Shown here one piece after another: positions 26,730-35,900 of a DNA stretch of 64,000 bases. The notes under the pieces are model-generated. The model was not told the origin of the DNA. It saw nothing but the letters and a program-made list of their open reading frames with translations, and made no database searches. The translations under genes were made by a program, and so were the position numbers. The stretch is from Mesorhizobium qingshengii (GTDB lineage: Bacteria; Pseudomonadota; Alphaproteobacteria; Rhizobiales; Rhizobiaceae). Within the stretch, counting starts at the first letter, position 1. Each line of letters opens with the position of its first letter. The stretch is from assembly GCF_027563465.1 (NCBI RefSeq), contig NZ_JAPFQA010000001.1:372001-436000 (forward strand). The letters run 5' to 3'.

Positions 26730-29700
26730 ATGACCAATTCCACGGACGAGAAGCGGCCCTTCAACCTGTCACGCTGGGCGATTGGCCATCCCGCCATTGC
26801 GCGGTTCCTGTTCGGCCTGATCATCATTTCCGGCGCGCTCGGCCTGATGCGCATGGGCCAGAAGGAAGATCCCGATTTCACCTTCCGGGTGATGGTCGTC
26901 CAGGCGATCTGGCCGGGCTCCTCGATCCAGGAGATGGAGGATCAGGTCGTCAACAAGATCGAACGCAAATTGCAGGAGACGCCGCATCTCGACTTCGTGC
27001 GCTCCTTCACCCGCGCCGGCAGCGCCATCATCACGGTTCAGATCAAGGGCGACACCAACGCCGAAGAGGTGAAGGATGCCTTCTACCAGGTGCGCAAGAA
27101 GGTCGGCGATATATCAGGCGATCTGCCACAAGGCCTGCTCGGCCCCTACTTCAACGACGAGTTCGGCGACACCTTCATCACCCTGCATTCCATCAGTGGT
27201 GACGGCTTCAGCTATCCCGAGTTGAAGAAATTCGCCATCCAGGCGCGCGACATGCTGCTGACGACGCCAGGCGTCGAGAAGGCAGTGATCATCGGCGACC
27301 AGCCGGAAAAGCTCTACATCGACGTTTCGTCCAAGGCGCTCGCCGAACGCGGCCTGACGCTTCCCGATCTGCAGAACGCGATCAAGGGACAGAACAATGT
27401 CGACCCGGCCGGGTCCGTCGATACCGGCATCAACTCGGTGCGCATCTCGGTCGAGGGCGATGTCAGCAAGGTCGAGGACATCCGCAATCTGCGCTTGCGC
27501 GCCGGCGGTCAGGTCACCCGGCTGGGCGACATCGCCACCGTGACTTCAGGGCTGGAAGATCCCTTCCAGCGCAAATACCGCTTCAACGGTCATGACAGCG
27601 TGCAGATCGGCGTCGTCATGGCCAAGGGCTTCAAGGTCACCGATGTCGGCAAGGACGTTGAGACGACCTACAAGCGCTTCGAGGAGGCGTTGCCCTATGG
27701 CGTTTCGGTCGACCAGATTTCCGACCAGCCGGGAGTTGTCACGGATGCGGTGGCCGAGTTCATGCATGCGCTCGGCGAGGCGCTGCTGATCGTGCTTGTC
27801 GTCTCGTTCCTGTCGATCGGCTGGCGCTCGGGCCTGGTCATCGCCATCGCCATTCCGCTGGTTCTGGCAGCCACGTTTGCCATCATGTACGAGCTCGGCA
27901 TCGACCTGCAGCGTATCTCGCTCGGCGCATTGATCATCGCGCTCGGCCTGCTTGTCGACGACGCCATGATCGTCGTCGAGATGATGGAGCGCAAACTCGA
28001 GGAGGGGCTGGTCAAGATCGAGGCGGCAAGCTTTGCCTATTCCTCGACCGCCTTCCCGATGCTGACCGGCACGCTGATCACCACCGCCGGCTTCATCCCG
28101 GTCGGCTTCGCCGCTTCCACGGCCGGCGAATATGTGCGCACCCTGTTCTACGTCGTCGGCATCGCGCTGGTCGTGTCCTGGTTCGTCGCGGTCTATTTCA
28201 CGCCATGGCTCGGCAACATGATCCTCAAGCAGCGCAAGCATGCCGGCAGCCATCATGACGCCTTCGACACGCGTTTCTACCGCCGGCTTCGCTCGACCGT
28301 CGGCTGGGCGGTGCGCCATCGCATCATCGTTCTGGTGATGACGCTGGTGACCTTCGGCACCAGCCTGTGGGCGTTCCAGTTCATTCCGCAGAACTTCTTC
28401 CCGCAATCGTCGCGGCCTGAAATCCTCGTCGATCTCTGGCTGCCGGAAGGCACCAGCATCAAGGAGGTCGAGGCGCAGGCCAAGGCGCTTGAGGCCAAGA
28501 TGATGGACGACAAGGACAAGCGCTTCATCGCCACCTATATCGGCGAAGGCGCGCCGCGCTTCTTCCTGCCGCTCGATCAGCAGCTGCGCAATCCGAACTT
28601 TGCCCAGATGCTGGTCATGGCCAATGACGAGCCGGCGCGTGAAAGGCTGATCGTCAAGCTGCGCGCCGTGCTGGCCGAGGATTTCCCCTCCATCCGCGCC
28701 AAGGTCGACCGCCTGTTCCTCGGGCCGCCGACCGGCTGGCCGGTGCAGATGCGCGTCATGGGTCCGGATCGCCAGGAGGTACGCCGCATCGCCGATCAGG
28801 TGAAGGCGAAGTTCCGCGAGGATCCGCTGCTCGGCGCCGTGCATGACGACTGGCTGGAGCCGGTGCCGGCGATGAAGCTGGTTATCGACCAGGATCGCGC
28901 CCGTGCGCTCGGCGTCACCTCGCAGCGCATCCGCCAGATGCTGCAGACAGCAATGTCAGGCGCGCCGCTCGACGACTTCCGTGACGGCGAGGAGACGGTG
29001 TCCATCGTTGCCCGCGAGCCGGATGCCAGCCGCAGCCTGCTGTCCTCGGTCGACTCCGTCTACATCCCGACCGATTTCGGCGGCTTCGTGCCGCTGTCAC
29101 AGGTGGCCAAGGTGGTACCGGTGCTGGAGCAAGGCATCGAATGGCGCCGTGACCGCTTGCCGACCATCAGCGTGCGGGCGACGCTGCCCGACGGCGTGCA
29201 GTCGAACGACGTCGTCACCAAGCTGTACAAGGACATGCAGGGCCTGCGCGATGGCCTGGCCCCCGGCTACAAGATCGAGATCCAGGGCGGCGCCGAGGAT
29301 TCGGCGGAAAGCCAGGCGTCGATCGCAGCCAAGGCGCCGGTCATGCTCGCCATCATTGTGGTTCTGCTGATGATACAGCTGCAGAACTTCGGCAAGGCGA
29401 TGCTGGTGCTGGCCACCGGTCCGCTCGGCATCATCGGTGCGGCCGCCGCATTGCTGATCAGCGGCGCGCCGTTCGGCTTCGTCGCCATCCTCGGCGTCAT
29501 CGCGCTGCTCGGCATCATCATGCGCAATTCGATCATCCTGGTCGACCAGATCGACCAGGACATCGCGAGAGGCATGGAACGATCCGAAGCGATCATCGGC
29601 TCGGCCGTCCGCCGTTTCCGGCCGATCGTGCTGACGGCGATGACGGCGGTGCTGGCGCTGATCCCGATCTCGCGCGCTGTCTTTTGGGGTCCGCTCGCCT

Positions 29701-29870
29701 ACGCCATGATGGGCGGCATCCTCGTTGCCACCGTGCTGACCATCCTGGTGCTGCCGGCCGGCTATGCCCTGTTCTTCGGCAGGGAGCCCAGGAAGGCGGC
29801 GGATACCGAAAACACGCCTGAACCAGAGTTGCCTGCCGAAAGGCCGCAACTGGCGCTGGCCGCCGAATAA
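26730..29870 (+). CDS. RND efflux pump, inner-membrane permease
   Basis: This 1046-residue proton-driven exporter of the AcrB/MexF superfamily has 12 predicted membrane helices and two large periplasmic loops. IALGLLVDDAMIVVEMMERK (about residues 402-422) contains the paired aspartates of the proton relay in helix 4. SGAPFGFVAILGVIALLGI and the following MRNSIILVDQ match helices 10-11. The ATG at 26730 gives a short cytoplasmic N-terminus. With the adaptor it forms a two-gene pump. It probably exports drugs or toxic amphiphiles, with no way to name them from sequence. Confidence 0.94.
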   Translation: MTNSTDEKRPFNLSRWAIGHPAIARFLFGLIIISGALGLMRMGQKEDPDFTFRVMVVQAIWPGSSIQEMEDQVVNKIERKLQETPHLDFVRSFTRAGSAIITVQIKGDTNAEEVKDAFYQVRKKVGDISGDLPQGLLGPYFNDEFGDTFITLHSISGDGFSYPELKKFAIQARDMLLTTPGVEKAVIIGDQPEKLYIDVSSKALAERGLTLPDLQNAIKGQNNVDPAGSVDTGINSVRISVEGDVSKVEDIRNLRLRAGGQVTRLGDIATVTSGLEDPFQRKYRFNGHDSVQIGVVMAKGFKVTDVGKDVETTYKRFEEALPYGVSVDQISDQPGVVTDAVAEFMHALGEALLIVLVVSFLSIGWRSGLVIAIAIPLVLAATFAIMYELGIDLQRISLGALIIALGLLVDDAMIVVEMMERKLEEGLVKIEAASFAYSSTAFPMLTGTLITTAGFIPVGFAASTAGEYVRTLFYVVGIALVVSWFVAVYFTPWLGNMILKQRKHAGSHHDAFDTRFYRRLRSTVGWAVRHRIIVLVMTLVTFGTSLWAFQFIPQNFFPQSSRPEILVDLWLPEGTSIKEVEAQAKALEAKMMDDKDKRFIATYIGEGAPRFFLPLDQQLRNPNFAQMLVMANDEPARERLIVKLRAVLAEDFPSIRAKVDRLFLGPPTGWPVQMRVMGPDRQEVRRIADQVKAKFREDPLLGAVHDDWLEPVPAMKLVIDQDRARALGVTSQRIRQMLQTAMSGAPLDDFRDGEETVSIVAREPDASRSLLSSVDSVYIPTDFGGFVPLSQVAKVVPVLEQGIEWRRDRLPTISVRATLPDGVQSNDVVTKLYKDMQGLRDGLAPGYKIEIQGGAEDSAESQASIAAKAPVMLAIIVVLLMIQLQNFGKAMLVLATGPLGIIGAAAALLISGAPFGFVAILGVIALLGIIMRNSIILVDQIDQDIARGMERSEAIIGSAVRRFRPIVLTAMTAVLALIPISRAVFWGPLAYAMMGGILVATVLTILVLPAGYALFFGREPRKAADTENTPEPELPAERPQLALAAE

Positions 29871-30016
29871 ATAGCGCGGGTCGGATGGTACTGTCCGGCC
29901 CGCAAATTTGCGGTCTCTCCACTGCTTCATAACCCGGCCTCTCACCGGTCGGACCGACCGGCGCCGGCCGGGAACGGTATTCGGCGTCAAAAAGCGCGAA
30001 GCGGGATTGCGCGTTG

Positions 30017-30052
30017 AATCGCCTTGTTGTACGAACGTTCAACAAGGCGATT
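30017..30052. promoter_or_regulatory. 36-bp operator-like palindrome upstream of the hydrolase/ABC operon
   Basis: Sixteen of 18 base pairs are symmetric in the site whose outer arms are AATCGCCTTGTTG and CAACAAGGCGATT. It ends 15 bases before the GTG start of the hydrolase gene. The inner part, TTGTTG-W-ACG...CGT-W-CAACAA, is shared with the palindrome at 41847-41886, so both probably bind the TetR protein encoded at 37510. Confidence 0.75.
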
Positions 30053-30067
30053 TAACGGGTACCTGCC

Positions 30068-32077
30068 GTGGTACGAACCGAGTTCCCCTTTGCTGTCGAA
30101 ACCGTCGATCCGCTCTGGATCACGCTGGCCGACGGCACCCGCATCGCCGCCACTTTGTGGCGCCCGCGCACCGACGCCAAGGTGCCTGTCGTCGTCGAAA
30201 TGGTGCCCTATCGCCGCCGCGACGGCACCGTGGCGCGTGACATCGACATCCATCCCTGGCTCGCCGGGCACGGCATTGCCTGCGCCCGCATCGATATCAG
30301 GGGCTCGGGCGATTCCGATGGCGATCTGGCCGACGAGTACTTGCCCCGCGAGCAGCAAGACGCCTGCGAGATCATCGCCCATCTGGCCGCGCAATCCTGG
30401 TGCAATGGCAATGTCGGCATGACCGGCATTTCCTGGGGTGGCTTCAACGCGCTGCAGGTTGCGGCGCGCCGGCCGCCGGCCTTGAAGGCCATCATCACCA
30501 ACTGTGCTACCGACGACCGCTACGCCGACGACATCCACTATATGGGCGGCGCGCTGCTCACCGAGCAGGAGATGTGGTCGAACTTCATGCTGGTGAAGAA
30601 GGCGATGGCCCCTGATCCGCAGATCGTCGGCGACGCCTGGCGCGCCATGTGGGTCAGCCGTCTTGAGGCGACAAGCTCGCTGTCGGAAATCTGGCTTTCG
30701 CACCAGCGCCGCGACGACTACTGGCGGCAGGGTTCTGTTTGCGAAGACCATGCGGCGATCGAATGCGCGGTCATGGCTGTCTGCGGCTGGGAGGACAGCT
30801 ATTCGAACTTCGTGCCGCGCCTGCTCGAGCATCTGCCCGGACCCAAGCTTGGCATCGTTGGTCCGTGGTCGCATGCCTATCCCTGCCGCGGTGCCCCGGG
30901 GCCGCTGATCGGCTATCTGCAGGAGGCGCTGCGCTGGTGGCGCCATTGGCTGTGCGGCGAAGACACCGGCATCATGGATGAGCCGCTCTACCGCGTCTGG
31001 ATCACCGGCGAGGAGAGGCCGCGGCCATTCTATCTCCCCGATCATGCCGGCCGCTGGGCCGCCGAGGACCAATGGCCGTCGCCGCGCATCGAGCGCCGCA
31101 CTCTGCACCTGAACGCCGCCGGGCTGGGTGGCGAGCCGGCACCGGGCGCCACGCTTTCGGTATGCTCGCCGGCCAGCGCCGGACGCGACTGCGGCCGTTG
31201 GGGCGGCTATGGCGGCCCCTGTCCGGACATGGCCATCGACCAGCGCCGCGAGGACGGGCTGGCGCTGTGCTTCGACACTTTGCCGCTCGACAGCGACCTG
31301 ACCCTGCTCGGCGCGCCGGAACTGGATCTGCTCGTTACCGTCGACCAATCCCATGTCAATCTTGCCGCCCGCCTCTGCGACGTCTATCCCGACGGCACTT
31401 CGGCGCTGATGACCTATGGCGTGCTCAACCTCAGCCACCGCGACAGTCACGAGCATCCGACGCCCTGTCCGGTCGGAACGCCATTCCGCGTCCGGCTGAA
31501 GCTCAACGATTTCGCCCGTACCGTGCCGAAGGGCCATCGTATCCGGCTGGCGCTGGCCAACCAGCACTGGCCGATCCTGTGGCCGCAGCCGAAACTGTCG
31601 ACGCTGTCGGTTGCCAGCGGCGACAGCACGGTGATGCTTCCCGTGCGCCCACCGTCGCCGCGCGATCGCGACGTCCGCTTCGAGCCTGCCGAAACCGCGC
31701 CGCCGGTGCCGACAACGACCCTGGATGACGGTTTCGATCGCCGCATCGTCACCGACGATGTCGGCAGCGGCGTGCAGACCATCGCGCTGAGTTCCGACCA
31801 TGGCCGCAGGCGCTACGACGATCGCGCCATCACCGTTTCCTCGGCCAACAGCGACACGATGAGCATCCGCGCCGACGATCCGCTGTCGGCCAGGCTCGTC
31901 ACCGAATACCGCTGGGCCATTGCCAGCGGCGATGCCGACACCGAGGCCATGGCGGTAACCGAGCTGACATCCGATGAAACCCATTTCAACCTGAGTTGGC
32001 GGCTCGAGGCCCGAGAACGGGGCAAGCTCGTCCACAGCGCCTCGGCGACGCGGCGCATCAGGCGCGATTACGCCTGA
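30068..32077 (+). CDS. CocE/NonD-family alpha/beta hydrolase
   Basis: This 669-residue protein belongs to peptidase family S15/CocE. The nucleophile serine is in TGISWGGFNA (about residue 122), and IRGSGDSDG upstream is the characteristic oxyanion/acid segment. A candidate catalytic histidine is in PWSHAYPC. The C-terminal third is the jelly-roll domain typical of X-Pro dipeptidyl-peptidase and cocaine-esterase relatives. The start is GTG. It is the first gene of a seven-gene run with a peptide-type ABC importer (13-base gap), suggesting that it hydrolyses an imported ester or amide in the cytoplasm. No signal peptide is seen. The substrate is unknown. Confidence 0.9.
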   Translation: MVRTEFPFAVETVDPLWITLADGTRIAATLWRPRTDAKVPVVVEMVPYRRRDGTVARDIDIHPWLAGHGIACARIDIRGSGDSDGDLADEYLPREQQDACEIIAHLAAQSWCNGNVGMTGISWGGFNALQVAARRPPALKAIITNCATDDRYADDIHYMGGALLTEQEMWSNFMLVKKAMAPDPQIVGDAWRAMWVSRLEATSSLSEIWLSHQRRDDYWRQGSVCEDHAAIECAVMAVCGWEDSYSNFVPRLLEHLPGPKLGIVGPWSHAYPCRGAPGPLIGYLQEALRWWRHWLCGEDTGIMDEPLYRVWITGEERPRPFYLPDHAGRWAAEDQWPSPRIERRTLHLNAAGLGGEPAPGATLSVCSPASAGRDCGRWGGYGGPCPDMAIDQRREDGLALCFDTLPLDSDLTLLGAPELDLLVTVDQSHVNLAARLCDVYPDGTSALMTYGVLNLSHRDSHEHPTPCPVGTPFRVRLKLNDFARTVPKGHRIRLALANQHWPILWPQPKLSTLSVASGDSTVMLPVRPPSPRDRDVRFEPAETAPPVPTTTLDDGFDRRIVTDDVGSGVQTIALSSDHGRRRYDDRAITVSSANSDTMSIRADDPLSARLVTEYRWAIASGDADTEAMAVTELTSDETHFNLSWRLEARERGKLVHSASATRRIRRDYA

Positions 32078-32090
32078 GGAGAGGGAGACC

Positions 32091-33041
32091 ATGCTTGCAT
32101 ATGCAGTGAAGCGCATCGGTCTCGGCCTCCTGATCCTCGTCCTCGTCATGGTCGCCATGTATGCGGCTGTCTTCCTCGTGCCCGGCGATCCGGCAACCGT
32201 GGCGCTCGGTCCGCGCGCCACGCCGGAGCTGAAGCGGCTGCTGATCGAGCGCATGGGTCTCGACCAGCCGGTCTGGTGGCAGATCGTCGAATTCTTCCGC
32301 AACGCGCTGACTGGCAATCTCGGCTACGATGTCTGGTCGAACCGGCCCGTCTCCGCTCTGGTCATGGAGGCGCTGCCGAACACGCTGATCCTCGGGCTGA
32401 CCGCGCTCGCGGTCGCGCTTCTCATCGGCGTTCCGCTCGGCTGCCTGTCGGTGATGCGGCGCGGCACGCTTGCCGATGCCGTCATCGGCGTGCTCTCGGT
32501 CGGCGTCATCGCCGTGCCGTCCTTCGTCGTCGCCATTTATTCGCTGCTCGTCTTTGCCGTCACGCTGCGCTGGCTGCCGGCCATCGGCGCCGGCGAGGCC
32601 GGCGACATCGTCAGCCAGGCCAAGGCGCTGGTCATGCCGGCAGCCGCCATCGCGCTCGGCTGGATCGGCTACATCGCCCGCATGGTGCGCGCCTCGATGA
32701 TGGAGGTGATGGGCGAACCGCACATCCGCACCGCGCGCTCCTTCGGGCTGCCGGAGTGGAAGATCGTTTCGAAATATGCGTTGCGCATCGCCATCATCCC
32801 GACCATCTCGCTGGTCGCCGTCGGTCTCGGCAGCATCCTGTCCAGCGCCGTCTTCGTCGAGGCGGTGTTCGCCCGGCCCGGCATCGGCAAGCTGATCACC
32901 GACGCCGTCAACACCCGCAACTATCCGGTCGTCATGGGCACGGTGCTGATCATGACCGCCATCTACGTCTCCATCACCATAGCCGCCGATCTCTTGATCG
33001 CGCGTCTCGATCCGAGGGTGCGCGATGTCTTCCGTGGCTGA
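32091..33041 (+). CDS. dipeptide-class ABC transporter permease (DppB/OppB type)
   Basis: This 316-residue inner-membrane protein has six hydrophobic helices. LGLTALAVALLIGVPLGCLS in the first half and ARMVRASMMEVMGEPHIRTA, the coupling loop that contacts the ATPase, are characteristic of the family. FVEAVFARPGIGKL near the end is the conserved permease tail. The ATG at 32091 follows GGAGAGGGAG. It pairs with the permease encoded next, overlapping it by 17 bases. Confidence 0.94.
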   Translation: MLAYAVKRIGLGLLILVLVMVAMYAAVFLVPGDPATVALGPRATPELKRLLIERMGLDQPVWWQIVEFFRNALTGNLGYDVWSNRPVSALVMEALPNTLILGLTALAVALLIGVPLGCLSVMRRGTLADAVIGVLSVGVIAVPSFVVAIYSLLVFAVTLRWLPAIGAGEAGDIVSQAKALVMPAAAIALGWIGYIARMVRASMMEVMGEPHIRTARSFGLPEWKIVSKYALRIAIIPTISLVAVGLGSILSSAVFVEAVFARPGIGKLITDAVNTRNYPVVMGTVLIMTAIYVSITIAADLLIARLDPRVRDVFRG

Positions 33042-33912
33042 CGCCTCGCTGTCCGTTCCGGACCGACAACGGTTTTCGCTGCTGCGCGCGCTGCTTGCCG
33101 ATCCGTTCACCGGCGTGGCGCTGATCCTCGTCGCCGGCTTCCTCATCACCGCCGTCTTCGCGCCATGGCTGGCGCCCTATTCGCCGGTCAAGATCGATGT
33201 CCTGCACAAGCTGCAGCCACCATCGGTCGGGCACTGGTTCGGTACCGATCATCTCGGCCGCGATCTCCTGTCACGCGTCATCTACGGCGCGCGCACGGCG
33301 TTGACGATCGCCATGGTCTCCGTCGCCATAGCCGGCGCGATCGGCCTGATGCTCGGGCTGATCGCCGGCTACGGCCCGCGCTGGCTCGACGCCATTCTGG
33401 TGCTGAGCTTCGACAGCCTGAATTCGCTGCCGATGATCATGTTCGCGCTCGCCATCATCACCGTGCTCGGGGCCGGCACCGGCACGCTGATCATCGTCAT
33501 CGCCGCGACTTCCTTTCCGAGCTACGCCAGGCTGATCCGTGCGCAGACGCTGGCGCTGAAGAACAGCGACTACATCCTCGCCGAGCGCCTGCTCGACGCC
33601 AGCCCGGCGCGCATCATCTTCATCCATCTGCTGCCCAATGTCGTCGGCCCGCTGATCATCCTGCTGTCGATGGACATTCCCGTCGTCATCATGGTCGAGG
33701 CGGGCTTGAGCTTCCTCGGCCTTGGTGTCAGGCCGCCGACGCCATCCTGGGGCTCTATCCTCTATGACGGCTACACCAGCATCCGCTCCGCACCGTTCAT
33801 GGTCATCTTCGGTGGGCTGCCGCTGGTGCTGGCAACGCTCGGCTTCACCTTCCTCGGCGAGGGCCTGCGCGACTATCTCGACCCGCGCCTGCAGCTGCGG
33901 AGGCCGGGATGA
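33025..33912 (+). CDS. dipeptide-class ABC transporter permease (DppC/OppC type)
   Basis: This 295-residue partner permease has an N-terminal OppC-like domain (FAPWLAPYSPVKID, WFGTDHLGRDLLSRVIYGAR). The coupling motif ARLIRAQTLALKNSDYILAE is followed by HLLPNVVGPLI, and AGLSFLGLGVRPPTPSWG is a nearly universal DppC motif. It starts within the end of the preceding gene, and its end overlaps the next start by four bases, so the transporter genes are tightly coupled. Confidence 0.94.
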   Translation: MSSVADASLSVPDRQRFSLLRALLADPFTGVALILVAGFLITAVFAPWLAPYSPVKIDVLHKLQPPSVGHWFGTDHLGRDLLSRVIYGARTALTIAMVSVAIAGAIGLMLGLIAGYGPRWLDAILVLSFDSLNSLPMIMFALAIITVLGAGTGTLIIVIAATSFPSYARLIRAQTLALKNSDYILAERLLDASPARIIFIHLLPNVVGPLIILLSMDIPVVIMVEAGLSFLGLGVRPPTPSWGSILYDGYTSIRSAPFMVIFGGLPLVLATLGFTFLGEGLRDYLDPRLQLRRPG

Positions 33913-34874
33913 GCGGTTCGCTCGCCGCCAGCGATCTCAGCGTCCGCTACGAGACGCCGCATGGCGCGGTGCACGCGTTGCGCCATGTCGACATCGAAGC
34001 GCATCCCGGCGAGGTGATCGGCATTGTCGGCGAGAGCGGCTGCGGCAAGTCCACGCTGGTCACCGCCTTGGCAAACCTGTTGCCGGCCAATGCCAGGATC
34101 GAAGGCTCCATTTGCTACAATGGCGTCGACCTGGCGAAGCTCGACGCCGATCGCCAGCGCCTGCTGCGCGGCGACGAGATCGCGCTGGTCAGCCAGGATC
34201 CGATGACGGCGTTCAACCCGGTGCTGACCATCGGCGACCAGCTCGTCGACTTCCAGCACCACCGCAAGGATCTCGGTCGCGCGCAGAAGCGGTCCCGCAT
34301 CGCCGCCATGCTTGACCGCGTCGGCATCGCGGATGCGGAACGGCGGATGGACTGCTATCCGCACGAGCTCTCCGGCGGCATGCGCCAGCGCGTTGCCATT
34401 GCCGCCGCCTTGCTGACCGATCCCGGCCTGCTCATTGCCGACGAGCCGACGACCGCGCTCGATGTCACCATGGAGGCGCAGATCATCCATCTGCTGCGCG
34501 AACTCCGGCGCGAATACAACGGCATCATCATCGTCGTCTCGCACCATCTTGGCGTCATCGCCGAGCTCTGCGACCGGGTCTATGTCATGTATGCCGGCGA
34601 GGTGGTCGAGGGCGGCGAGGTCGACGCGATCTTCCACGATGCAAGGCATCCCTACACGCAAGCGCTGCTCGCCTGCGATCCGGCCCGCTTTCACGAAAGG
34701 CTTGAGAGGCTGCCGACCATCCCCGGCACGCCGCCCAACCTCACCCTGCCGCCATCCGGGTGCGTCTACGCACCACGCTGCGATCGTGCTTTCGCGCCAT
34801 GCGTCTCCGTCGCGCCGCCGCTGGTGAAGCTCTCCACCTCCCATGTCGCGCGCTGCCATGCGGTGACACCATGA
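33909..34874 (+). CDS. dipeptide-class ABC transporter ATPase (DppD/OppD type)
   Basis: This 321-residue ATPase has Walker [11 protein letters not shown] (about residue 40), the Q-loop in [11 protein letters not shown], the signature [10 protein letters not shown] and Walker [13 protein letters not shown]. The C-terminal extension with [14 protein letters not shown] is the cysteine-containing OppD/F tail. It forms a heterodimer with the next ATPase and couples ATP hydrolysis to import through the two permeases. Confidence 0.95.
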   Translation: MSGSLAASDLSVRYETPHGAVHALRHVDIEAHPGEVIGIVGESGCGKSTLVTALANLLPANARIEGSICYNGVDLAKLDADRQRLLRGDEIALVSQDPMTAFNPVLTIGDQLVDFQHHRKDLGRAQKRSRIAAMLDRVGIADAERRMDCYPHELSGGMRQRVAIAAALLTDPGLLIADEPTTALDVTMEAQIIHLLRELRREYNGIIIVVSHHLGVIAELCDRVYVMYAGEVVEGGEVDAIFHDARHPYTQALLACDPARFHERLERLPTIPGTPPNLTLPPSGCVYAPRCDRAFAPCVSVAPPLVKLSTSHVARCHAVTP

Positions 34875-35899
34875 CCCCGCTGCTCGCTGTCGAGGACCTG
34901 TCGGTGACTTTCGCCCGCAACGGGTTGCTCAGCCGCCTGATCAACCCGTTCCCGTTGCCGAGCTTCAATGTCATCGACGGCGTGACGCTGTCGCTGATGC
35001 CCGGCGAGACGCTGGGCCTGGTCGGCGAGTCCGGGTCCGGCAAGACCACGCTTGCCCGCACCATCCTCGGGCTGGTGCGCGCGGCGGCCGGCCGCATCGT
35101 CTTCGAGGGCAGGGAGGTGCGGACGCCAGCCGATTTCCGCGCCATGCGCCGGCGCTCGGCGATGATGTTCCAGGATCCGGTGGCGTCGCTCAGTCCACGC
35201 CTGCGTATCGGCACACTGCTGACTGAGCCGCGGATCATTCAGGGCGTGCCGATGCCGGACCGCCGCGCCGCCGCCAGGGCGCTGCTGGCGCTGGTCGGTC
35301 TGCCGGCCTCCTTCGTCGACCGCTTTCCGCATGAGCTGTCCGGCGGGCAGGCGCGCCGTGTCGGCGTCGCCCGGGCGCTGGCGATGAAACCGCATCTGCT
35401 GCTCGCCGACGAACCGACCGCCGGCCTCGATGTCTCGGTACAGGGCGACGTGCTCAACCTGATCGGCGAGCTGCAGCGCGAGCTCGGTTTCGCCGCCATG
35501 ATCGTCACCCACAATCTGGCAATGATCCGCCATGTCAGCGACCGGCTGGCCATCATGTATCTCGGCCGGCTGGTCGAGACCGGACCGACGCGGGACGTGT
35601 TCGCCGCGCCCATGCATCCCTACACCGCGACGCTGATCCAGTCCGAACCAGTGCCCGACCCGCGCCGGCGCAGCCGGAATCCTGCCGTCACCGGCGAAAT
35701 CCCGAGTGTTTTCCGGCGACCCTCGGGCTGCGAGTTCCACACGCGCTGCCCGATCGCGCGCGATCGTTGCAAGACCGAGGCACCGGCCTGTCGACCGATG
35801 GGCGCCGACCGGATGGTGCGCTGCCATTTCCCGCTGGAGACCGGCGGGCAAGAACGGGAAGCCTTCTCACGCGCTTCCGCAAACCAAAGGGGAAACTGA
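34871..35899 (+). CDS. dipeptide-class ABC transporter ATPase (DppF/OppF type)
   Basis: This 342-residue second ATPase has Walker A GESGSGKTTL, the Q-loop in MFQDPVASLSP, the signature ELSGGQARRV and Walker B LLADEPTAGLDV. The C-terminal tail CEFHTRCPIARDRC carries the conserved cysteines. The ATG at 34871 overlaps the preceding TGA by four bases. It completes the ATPase pair of the importer. Confidence 0.95.
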   Translation: MTPLLAVEDLSVTFARNGLLSRLINPFPLPSFNVIDGVTLSLMPGETLGLVGESGSGKTTLARTILGLVRAAAGRIVFEGREVRTPADFRAMRRRSAMMFQDPVASLSPRLRIGTLLTEPRIIQGVPMPDRRAAARALLALVGLPASFVDRFPHELSGGQARRVGVARALAMKPHLLLADEPTAGLDVSVQGDVLNLIGELQRELGFAAMIVTHNLAMIRHVSDRLAIMYLGRLVETGPTRDVFAAPMHPYTATLIQSEPVPDPRRRSRNPAVTGEIPSVFRRPSGCEFHTRCPIARDRCKTEAPACRPMGADRMVRCHFPLETGGQEREAFSRASANQRGN

Positions 35900-35900
35900 C

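Noticed and set aside
29945..29961. Terminator after the RND pump (CCGGTCGG-A-CCGACCGG)
   Set aside because: The palindrome is perfect but has a one-base centre and no T tract, so it is not called as a terminator.
29987..32317. A 776-codon open frame on the minus strand
   Set aside because: It is the shadow of the CocE hydrolase gene and shows no domain; the plus-strand reading has clear hydrolase motifs.
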